Of a DNA stretch of 64,000 bases, positions 42,848 to 49,945 are shown piece by piece. This stretch comes from JALHNI01 sp965229305. Its GTDB lineage: Bacteria; Acidobacteriota; Terriglobia; Bryobacterales; Bryobacteraceae. The notes beneath the pieces were generated by a model, which had not been told where the DNA came from, made no database searches, and worked only from the letters and a program-made list of their open reading frames with translations. Every line of letters starts with the position of its first letter. Position 1 is the stretch's first letter. Both the position numbers and the translations under genes were made by a program. Where the stretch lies: NCBI GenBank assembly GCA_965229305.1, contig CBDDIZ010000035.1, positions 1 to 64,000 on the forward strand, in the 5' to 3' direction.

Positions 42848-43680
42848 TCCACCAGAGCCGGAGTGCCGGGGGCGATCGGGAGAGTGGAACGGAAGCGGAG
42901 ACGGGCCACGCGTTCGGAGGCGACGCGGCGGTCCTTGCGGAAGCCGAAGGGAATGTCGCGCTGGACGAGGGAGCCGATGGCGGCAGGGAGCGTGCGGCCC
43001 TGGAAGTGAAGCCGGAGGCTGGCGGGCGCGCGGACTGCGGGAGGCAGAACGAGGTCGGCGGTGTATTCGTGCTCGAGGGTGAGAATGGCGAGGGGCTGCC
43101 CGGCGGTGACGCGCTGGCCGGGGCGGACTTCGAGGAGTTCGATGGTGGCGGCCGAGTCCGGCGCTTGGAGTGTGGCGCGGTCGCGCAGTTGGCGGACGAG
43201 CGGCGCGAGGTCGGCGGTGGTGGCTTGGTCGAGCAGGTTTGCGAGGCGGGTGCGGACGGCTTGGCGTTCCTGTCCGGCGGCGGTGACGCGGCGGCGGAGG
43301 GCGGCGTCCTGGGGGTGACGGTCGAGGTCGGTGAGGGCTTGGACGTAGGCGGCTTCGGCAGCCGCGGTCTGCTGGTGGGCTTCGATCCAGGCTTGGCGCG
43401 CGGTGGGAGGCAGATCCGCGGCCAACTGCTCGAGGCGCCGCGCGGCTTCGGCAGCGTCGAGTTCCGGGGCGCGGAGTTCGAGGATGCGTTCGCCGGGGGC
43501 GACATGCGTGCCCGCCGAGGCGAGGACGCGTTCGACGGTGCCGTTCATTCCGGCGGCCAGCACCAGAGTGACGGGCTCGACGAAAACGGACACGGACGTC
43601 CCCGCCGGAGCGGAGGGCGTCCGTGTGCTGGCAACCAGCGTGGCCATGAGGGCCACCATTGCGCAGAGCTTGGTCGTCAT
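42838..43680 (-). CDS. HlyD-family periplasmic adaptor protein
   Basis: A 280-residue membrane-fusion-type adaptor. An N-terminal signal/anchor (LCAMVALMATLVAST) is followed by a biotinyl-lipoyl-like half (GTVERVLASAGTHVAPGERI), a coiled-coil of about 100 residues (AAEAARRLEQLAADLP to LRDRAT), the second lipoyl half (LLEVRPGQRVTAGQPLAIL) and a beta domain. The adaptor links the inner-membrane ABC complex to an outer-membrane channel; no TolC-like gene is in the window. It begins 3 bases after the SBBP gene and overlaps the ATPase gene. Confidence 0.88.
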   Translation of the reverse strand: MTTKLCAMVALMATLVASTRTPSAPAGTSVSVFVEPVTLVLAAGMNGTVERVLASAGTHVAPGERILELRAPELDAAEAARRLEQLAADLPPTARQAWIEAHQQTAAAEAAYVQALTDLDRHPQDAALRRRVTAAGQERQAVRTRLANLLDQATTADLAPLVRQLRDRATLQAPDSAATIELLEVRPGQRVTAGQPLAILTLEHEYTADLVLPPAVRAPASLRLHFQGRTLPAAIGSLVQRDIPFGFRKDRRVASERVARLRFRSTLPIAPGTPALVEWP

Positions 43681-43683
43681 GGC

Positions 43684-46600
43684 TTAGGGAGCGGCGACGG
43701 TAATCACGGGGCCGTTGCTGGCGACGCCACCAATGGTGATGACCAGCGGATAGGTGCCGGGCGCGAGCGTAGCCGGGATCTTGAGGTTCGCCTGGCCGAG
43801 CGCGATCTGCCCGGGCGTCATCCCGAGGAACAGGACTTCCGCCGGGGTATCGCCGACGCGGACCGTGGCGGGGAGACGCGGCGCAGAGAGCGGCGCGCCG
43901 GGGGCGATGTCGCCCGTCGCGACCGGGTTATCGAGAGCACCCTGGCCGGTGAAGTAGGCGATGACCAAGCCGCCGGCGGCGATGGGATTGTCGGCCGTGT
44001 TCACCGTGAGGGTGCCATCGGCGCGGACGTTCTGCACCACGGCGCGGTTCTCGCCGAAGGCGAAGATACCGGGCGCGGCGGCTTGCACATTGATGGCGAA
44101 GGGAGCTGAAGCGAGGCCATTGCGTTCGACGACGACTTGAGCTGCGCCGAGCGCCGTTTCATAAGGCAACTGGGCGTTGATCTGCGTGCCAGGCGAGGTG
44201 GGAACGACGACCGAAAGGGGAATCGGCGTGCCGTTCACCAGGACGCGGATGCCGCCGAGCGAGGTGGGCAGCGGGACCGAGGCGGCTGAAGCGGTGGCGG
44301 CGGCCGTCTGATCAATGAAGGCGGAAACCCAGGAGCCCGGAGCCATGGCGGCCTGGAAGGTGGCGCCGTTGACGAAGGCGCGGACGACGGGGCCGGGAGT
44401 GGGGTTGACGACGGCGTTGATGGTGAGCGCGGTGGTGACCGGGGTGAGTCCGGTGACGGTGGCGGTGACCGAGCCGGCGCCGGCGGTGCTGCCGAGCGTG
44501 ACCGTGGTGGAGGCGCGGCCATTGGTGCCGGTGGTGGCCGTGGCCGGGTTCACGGTGGCGGCGGTGGCGGTGAAGGCGACGCGCACCCCACTGACCGGGG
44601 CGCCCTGGGCGTCGACTACTTCGACCGTGTACGGCGTGCTGAGGATGGCGCCGGTGTTGCCAGTGGCCGTGAAGCCCGCAATGACATTGATACGGGTGGG
44701 GACCGGCGCCGGAGCGACGGTGCCGAAGGCGAACTTGGCGACGAAGCCGTCGCCGCGGGGGAAGGTGCTGAGCGTGCCGCCGTAGCCCGCTTGCGTGACG
44801 CCGCTGGTGGCAATGGCGGAGGTGGAGAGCGTGTTGCCGACGACGAAGACGTTGCCGGAAGCATCGGCCGCGAGACCGATGCCGGCATCGTCGCGGGCGC
44901 CGCCGAAGAAGCTCGAATAGGTGAGCGCGCCGGTGGGCGAGAGTTTGACGAGGAAGGCGTCACCGGTATTGCGAGGCCGTTCCGGGACGTCGAAGGCGGC
45001 GAGGGCATCGAGGCCCTGGCCACCGAGGCCGGCGTTGGTCTTTTGCAAGGCGTCGGCGGAGGTGGGGAAGTCGGGGGAGGTGGAAAAGCCAGTGATGTAA
45101 GCGCTGCCGGCCGCGTCGACGGCCAGGCCCAGGCCGCCTTCGTCGCCGCGGCCGCCCAGGTAAGTGGCATAGACGAGTTGGCTGCCGGCGGGGTTAAGCT
45201 TGGCGGCAAAGGCATCGCCGTAATAGGTTTCGCCAGTGGTGCCGGCGCCCTGCTTGCCGCCATAGGTGGTTTGGATGGCGCCGGTGGTGGCCGGGAAGTT
45301 GGTGGAGGCCGTATTGCCGGTGACGTAGGCGGCGCCGGTGCTATCGATGGCGATGGCGGTGGCGCCTTCGCGGAAGCTGCCGCCGAGGAAGGTGTTGTAG
45401 ACGAGCGTGCCTTGAGCGGTGAGCTTGGCGACGAAAGCGTCACCGGCGGCGGCAGAGTAGTTCGACGTGGTTTCCAGACCGCGGAAGGTGGTCTGGTAGG
45501 CGCCGGGCGTCACCGGGAAGTCGCCGGAGAAGGTGAGGCCGCAGACATAGATGTTGTTCTGCGCGTCGAGCGTGACGCCGGCGATGGCGTCCTTGCTGCG
45601 GCCGCCGAAGAAACTGGAGTAGACCAGCGAGGTGCCCGCCGCATTGAGGATGGTGATGAAGCCATCGCCCGCGACCGAGGGGCCCATGTTGGCGTTGCCG
45701 CGGAAGACCTGCGAAATCGCGTTGGTGGTGGTGGGGAAGTCCTGCGATTGGGTACCGCCCACGACGACGGCGTTGCCGGAGGTATCGACGGCGATGCCGA
45801 GTGGCAGGTCGTTCAAGGCGCCGCCGAGGAAGGTGGAATAGAGCAGGGCGTTGCCGGCCGGGTTTAGCTTGGCGACGAAGCCGTCGCCGGTGTTGTAGAC
45901 GAAGTTATCGCCGCTGAAGCCGCGATAGGTGCGCTGATAGGCGCCGGAACTGACGGGGAAGTTGGCCGACTGGGTGGCCCCGGCGACGTAGGCGTTGCCA
46001 GTGGCATCGATGGCGAGGGCGGTGGCGAGGTCGTCACCGGCGCCGCCCAGGTAAGTGGCATAGATGAGCGCGGTGCCGGCGGGGTTCAACTTGGCAACGA
46101 AGGCGTCACCGAAGCGGGCCTGGGCCAGGGGCGAGTTGGCGCCGCCATAGGCCGCTTGCTGGCTGCTGTTGGTGAGGAAGGCGTTCGAAGTGGTGGAGCC
46201 GGCGACATAGAGATTGCCGGCCGCGTCGACCTTGGCCGCGGCGATCATCTCGTTGCCGGCGCCGCCGAGGTAGGTGGCGTAGGTGAGCACGGGGTCGATG
46301 ATCAGTTCGCGGGTGCGGTCGTAGTCGCCGAGTTCGAGCGTCACGGTGCCGCCGGAGAGGCGGTAGCGGCAGGCGACGGGCGTCCGCTCGTGCTGGTCAT
46401 TCTGCTGATAGGCGACCGGCTTCAACTGGCGCAAGTCGCCCAGTTCGAGGTCGCCGGCGGGGGTGATGACGGGCTTGGCGTCGCCGGTGATCGCGAGGCG
46501 GATGGCGGCGGGGTTAGCGCCGGGATGGACGCGGAAGTCGAATTCGAGTTGCTGCTGCTGGCCGTAGAAGATGAGGTCGATGCCGGGATAGGCCGACGGG

Positions 46601-46980
46601 TACTCGACGCGGGCGTAGGTGGGAATGCCGGTGTGCCAGCCGCCGCGGTCGGCGCCGTAGAGGTAATTGATCTTGCCGGGGAGTTCGGCAACGGGGGTGG
46701 GCTTCGCCGTGCGGGAAGCGCCCTGGAAATGGAGGTCGTAACGGCGGGGCGCCTTACCGGATGGGCCAGCGAGGCTTAAGCTGACCGCGCCGGGCCGCAG
46801 AGCAATGCCGTAGCCCGCGCCGCGGGCGAAAAAGTCGGCGCGGCGATCGCCCTGGCCTCGATTGGGCTCAAACGAGAGAGGCAGGTTGGCAAAGTTCTTC
46901 GGTTGCGGGGCGGCCCAGCAGGCAACGGCTGCGAGGGCGAAGCCCAGTCCCCAGCGGCAGACAACACCATTCATTCGCAT
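43684..46980 (-). CDS. Secreted SBBP-repeat beta-propeller protein with TIGR03437-like tail
   Basis: A 1098-residue exported protein. A signal peptide (CRWGLGFALAAVACWA) precedes an N-terminal region of the type usually found before SBBP repeats (LSFEPNRGQGDRRADFFARG, GIDLIFYGQQQQLEFDFRV). Seven SBBP repeats follow, each with 'Y(A/S/N)(T/S)(Y/F)(L/F)GG ... D..GN.YV.G.T' (for example YATYLGGAGDD, AYVAGATQSANFP). Then come a Big-1/Ig-like domain (VEVVDAQGAPVSGVRVAFTA) and a TIGR03437-like tail (IAYFTGQGALDNPVATG). ATG 46980 has AGGAG at a good distance and gives the signal peptide. It precedes the hlyD gene by 3 bases. Confidence 0.9.
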   Translation of the reverse strand: MRMNGVVCRWGLGFALAAVACWAAPQPKNFANLPLSFEPNRGQGDRRADFFARGAGYGIALRPGAVSLSLAGPSGKAPRRYDLHFQGASRTAKPTPVAELPGKINYLYGADRGGWHTGIPTYARVEYPSAYPGIDLIFYGQQQQLEFDFRVHPGANPAAIRLAITGDAKPVITPAGDLELGDLRQLKPVAYQQNDQHERTPVACRYRLSGGTVTLELGDYDRTRELIIDPVLTYATYLGGAGNEMIAAAKVDAAGNLYVAGSTTSNAFLTNSSQQAAYGGANSPLAQARFGDAFVAKLNPAGTALIYATYLGGAGDDLATALAIDATGNAYVAGATQSANFPVSSGAYQRTYRGFSGDNFVYNTGDGFVAKLNPAGNALLYSTFLGGALNDLPLGIAVDTSGNAVVVGGTQSQDFPTTTNAISQVFRGNANMGPSVAGDGFITILNAAGTSLVYSSFFGGRSKDAIAGVTLDAQNNIYVCGLTFSGDFPVTPGAYQTTFRGLETTSNYSAAAGDAFVAKLTAQGTLVYNTFLGGSFREGATAIAIDSTGAAYVTGNTASTNFPATTGAIQTTYGGKQGAGTTGETYYGDAFAAKLNPAGSQLVYATYLGGRGDEGGLGLAVDAAGSAYITGFSTSPDFPTSADALQKTNAGLGGQGLDALAAFDVPERPRNTGDAFLVKLSPTGALTYSSFFGGARDDAGIGLAADASGNVFVVGNTLSTSAIATSGVTQAGYGGTLSTFPRGDGFVAKFAFGTVAPAPVPTRINVIAGFTATGNTGAILSTPYTVEVVDAQGAPVSGVRVAFTATAATVNPATATTGTNGRASTTVTLGSTAGAGSVTATVTGLTPVTTALTINAVVNPTPGPVVRAFVNGATFQAAMAPGSWVSAFIDQTAAATASAASVPLPTSLGGIRVLVNGTPIPLSVVVPTSPGTQINAQLPYETALGAAQVVVERNGLASAPFAINVQAAAPGIFAFGENRAVVQNVRADGTLTVNTADNPIAAGGLVIAYFTGQGALDNPVATGDIAPGAPLSAPRLPATVRVGDTPAEVLFLGMTPGQIALGQANLKIPATLAPGTYPLVITIGGVASNGPVITVAAP

Positions 46981-47232
46981 GGATCTCCTGAAGTGGAACC
47001 CTCTCAAATTGCGGGTGCGCCGAGCGACTCGAGGACGAGCGGCTCGCCGGAGAGGCCACTTCTGACTAACGGCAGTCTGCATGAAAAAACCTACACGGGC
47101 TTCTGCTGAGAACACCTGAGAAACACCCCAACTGGAGCTCAGGCTTTCGCCCTAGACAACGGCTCCCCCAGAAGGGTTAGAAAGATGAAAAAAAAGTAAC
47201 GCTGGCGAGATGGGGAGGGAATCTACAGAGGA

Positions 47233-49542
47233 GTGCGGGTTTGGTTTTTCATCATTGCCGCCGGGTTAGCGGCACAGGATACGACGGGGACGGGCGCTCT
47301 GGTGGGCACGGTGCTGGATCAGGGCGGGCAGCCCGTGGCAGGGGTGCGGGTCTGCGCGGGCGAGCGGTGCCTGGACTCGGGCGCCGATGGCGTGGCGCGC
47401 TTTGACGGCCTGCGGGCGGGGCGCTATCGGGTGACGGTGGCCGAGCGTGCGGTGGCGGAAGAGGCCGAGGTGCGTGCGGGTCTCGAAAGCCGTATCGCAT
47501 TGCTGTTGCCGCTGGAGCGGACGGCGGTGACGGTGACAGCGACCGAGACGGTGGCGGCGGAAGAGATCAAGAATTCGTCCTATCTGGTGCGGGGCTCGGA
47601 CATTTTCCGTGGTCCGGGGACGCTGCAGGATGTGGCGCGTTACATCCAGGCGCTGCCGGGGGTGGCGATTGGGTCGGATGATTTTCGCAATGACTTGATC
47701 GTGCGTGGGGGTAGTCCGCTGGAGAACCTGTTCATCGTGGACAACGTGGAGGTGCCGAACATCAACACGTTCGCGAACTTCGCCTCAGCGGGCGGCACGG
47801 TGAGCATTCTCGATCCGAACCTGATTCGCGATGTGACGTTCCTGAGCGGTGGCTATCCGGCGCCTTACGGCAATCGGACGTCAAGCGTCCTGCAGATCAC
47901 GCAGCGCGAGGGGGATCGGGACCGGATCCGGGGCCGGGCGAATCTGTTGTTTGCCGGAGGCGGCGGGCTGCTCGAGGGTCCGCTGGCGAAGGGCAAAGGG
48001 AGTTGGATTGTATCGGCGCGGCGCAGCTTTTTGGACGCGTTCACCAACGATACGGGGATCGGTGGCGTGCCGGTGCTCTACACGCTGAATGCGAAGGTGT
48101 CTTACGATCTGACGCCGCGCGACCGGGTGTGGCTGGTGAACCTGACGGGCTTTGACCGCATCCGGCTGGGCTTGAGCGAAGACAACCGCAACGATACCGA
48201 TACCGAGATCAATAACTTCGACATTCGCTATCGCGGGCGGCGCAGCGCGACGGGTTTCAACTGGCAGCATGTCTTCGGGGCGCGCAGTGTGGGTTTGCTG
48301 GGCTTGACGCATTCGTATGGCGGGGTGCGCTCGACGGTGCGCGATCTGGTGCGGGATGGTGTGCCGTCGCCGACGGTGCCGATCGATACGGTGATCAACA
48401 ACGGTGCGCTGGTGTTTCGGGAGGATTCAAGCGAAGGCGAGTCCACGGCGAAGTACGACCTGACGGTGGAGATGCCGGGCGGCCGGGTGCAGACGGGCGG
48501 CAACTTCAAGGCGTTCCGCATCCGCTATGACGCGGCGTCTCCGTTCGGCAGTGATTCACCTTATTCGGTGACGCAGGGCCTGGATCCGTTCTCGCTGAAC
48601 CGGACGCTGAACGTGCAGCAGGGCGCGGGGTATGGGCAGGTGACGCGGCAGTGGTGGCGCTGGAATCTGACGGCGGGCGTGCGGGCGGATCGCTATGCGT
48701 ACCTGGGAAAGACGCGCTTGAGTCCGCGAACTGGCGTGAGTTTTCGGTTGACGGATCGGCTGGTGTGGTCGGCGAGCTATGGTCAGTACTTCCAGCAGCC
48801 GTTCTTCCTGTTCCTCGCGGCATTTGACGAGAACCGCCGGACGCTGCCGTTTCGCGCGGATCACTACGTGACGGGCTTCCGCTACACGCCGCGGCCGGGT
48901 TGGCGCATGGGCGTGGAAGTCTATCGGAAAGACTACAAGGACTATCCGGTGGCGCGCGACATGCCGGCGCTCTCGCTGGCGAACTTGGGCGATACGTTCA
49001 ACGTGCGCCAGATTCTGTTTCCGATCGTGAGCGCGGGGCGGGGCCGCAGCGAGGGCGTGGAGTTCACGGTGGAGAAGACGGGCGAGCGTTGGTACGGCCA
49101 AGCGAACCTGGGCCGCTTTCGCACGCGGCATGCGGCGCTCGATGGCGTGCGGCGGCCGGGCTCTTACGACTATCCGTGGGTGTTCAACCTGCTCGGCGGC
49201 TATCGCTTCAATCCGAAGTGGGAACTGGGGATGCGAGTGACTTCGCTCGGCGGGCGTCCTTATACGCCGTTCGAGACGACGTTGTCGACGGCGCAGCGGC
49301 GCGGCATCTTCGACCTGACGCAGGTGAACGCGCTGCGGCTGCCGAACTACTTTCGGCTGGATGCGCGGCTGGACCGCACGTTCCTGATTCGCGAGCGGGT
49401 GTTCCTGCTGTTTCTGGGCGTGCAGAATCTGACGGGCCGCAAGAATGTCGCGGGGTACTCGTGGAACCGCCGGACGCAGGAGGTGCTGACGAACGACCAA
49501 TTGGGCGTCTTTCCGTTGGCCGGGTTCGAGTGGCGCTTCTAG
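47233..49542 (+). CDS. TonB-dependent outer-membrane receptor
   Basis: A 769-residue receptor. The signal peptide MRVWFFIIAAGLAAQ is followed by a carboxypeptidase-regulatory domain (GTVLDQGGQPVAGVRVC, FDGLRAGRYRVTVAE). The plug domain starts near residue 110 (LQDVARYIQALPGVAIGSDDF, LIVRGGSPLENLFIVDNVEVPN), and a beta-barrel ends in phenylalanine (FPLAGFEWRF), as expected for BAM recognition. It imports an unknown substrate using TonB energy. The start is GTG 47233 with GAGG just upstream. It is divergent from the SBBP gene (252 bases between them). Confidence 0.93.
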   Translation: MRVWFFIIAAGLAAQDTTGTGALVGTVLDQGGQPVAGVRVCAGERCLDSGADGVARFDGLRAGRYRVTVAERAVAEEAEVRAGLESRIALLLPLERTAVTVTATETVAAEEIKNSSYLVRGSDIFRGPGTLQDVARYIQALPGVAIGSDDFRNDLIVRGGSPLENLFIVDNVEVPNINTFANFASAGGTVSILDPNLIRDVTFLSGGYPAPYGNRTSSVLQITQREGDRDRIRGRANLLFAGGGGLLEGPLAKGKGSWIVSARRSFLDAFTNDTGIGGVPVLYTLNAKVSYDLTPRDRVWLVNLTGFDRIRLGLSEDNRNDTDTEINNFDIRYRGRRSATGFNWQHVFGARSVGLLGLTHSYGGVRSTVRDLVRDGVPSPTVPIDTVINNGALVFREDSSEGESTAKYDLTVEMPGGRVQTGGNFKAFRIRYDAASPFGSDSPYSVTQGLDPFSLNRTLNVQQGAGYGQVTRQWWRWNLTAGVRADRYAYLGKTRLSPRTGVSFRLTDRLVWSASYGQYFQQPFFLFLAAFDENRRTLPFRADHYVTGFRYTPRPGWRMGVEVYRKDYKDYPVARDMPALSLANLGDTFNVRQILFPIVSAGRGRSEGVEFTVEKTGERWYGQANLGRFRTRHAALDGVRRPGSYDYPWVFNLLGGYRFNPKWELGMRVTSLGGRPYTPFETTLSTAQRRGIFDLTQVNALRLPNYFRLDARLDRTFLIRERVFLLFLGVQNLTGRKNVAGYSWNRRTQEVLTNDQLGVFPLAGFEWRF

Positions 49543-49561
49543 GGCGGGGTCAACTCTAGCG

Positions 49562-49590
49562 TTGACAACTATATCGTTCGTAAGTATAGT
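49562..49590 (+). promoter_or_regulatory. Near-consensus promoter of padR-ADOP operon
   Basis: TTGACA at 49562-49567, 17 bases of spacer, TATAGT at 49585-49590. This is the best sigma-70 promoter match in the window. The start point would be about 49597, only 8 or so bases before the padR ATG at 49605, so the message is almost leaderless. This rules out the TTG at 49590 as the padR start. Confidence 0.85.
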
Positions 49591-49592
49591 TG
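49566..49592. promoter_or_regulatory. Inverted-repeat operator, probable PadR site
   Basis: CAACTATA (49566-49573) and TATAGTTG (49585-49592) are perfect 8-bp arms around 11 bases. The arms overlap the -35 and the -10 of the promoter, so a protein bound here would block RNA polymerase. PadR proteins are known to bind such palindromes and repress their own genes, hence the assignment. Confidence 0.7.
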
Positions 49593-49604
49593 AGGGCAAT
49601 AGAG

Positions 49605-49943
49605 ATGCCCCAAGAACCTATGTCTACGGCGGTGTTCCACATCCTGGTGGCGCTGGCCGACCGCGACCGCCACGGTTACTCGATCATGCAGGATGTGGAG
49701 GTGCGGACCGAAGGCAAGGTCCGTTTGAGCGCGGGGACGTTATATAGCTCCATTCGGCGGATGTTGGAGCAGGGTCTGGTAGAGGAACTGCGCGAGAGCC
49801 CGGATCCGGAGAGCCAGGACGAACGACGGCGTTACTACCGGCTCACGTCCGCGGGACGCGAGGCGGCGCTGGAAGAAGCGCGCCGGTTGACCGAGATGCT
49901 GACGCAGGCGCGCGCCACGGGCTTGATCCCGCGGAAGCTGTAA
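49605..49943 (+). CDS. PadR-family transcriptional regulator
   Basis: A 112-residue PadR regulator: winged helix-turn-helix with STAVFHILVALADRDRHGYS, LSAGTLYSSIRRMLEQGLVEE and RRRYYRLTSAGREAALEE, then a C-terminal helix (ARRLTEMLTQARA). Such proteins are usually ligand- or stress-relieved repressors. The ATG at 49605 is chosen because the promoter -10 covers the upstream TTG. The gene ends 2 bases before the ADOP permease, the standard acidobacterial pairing, so it probably controls that permease. Confidence 0.95.
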   Translation: MPQEPMSTAVFHILVALADRDRHGYSIMQDVEVRTEGKVRLSAGTLYSSIRRMLEQGLVEELRESPDPESQDERRRYYRLTSAGREAALEEARRLTEMLTQARATGLIPRKL

Positions 49944-49945
49944 CG

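Noticed and set aside
43684..46980. Repeated motifs in the SBBP gene as a tandem DNA repeat
   Set aside because: The repetition is at the protein level (seven diverged SBBP units), with no near-identical DNA units.
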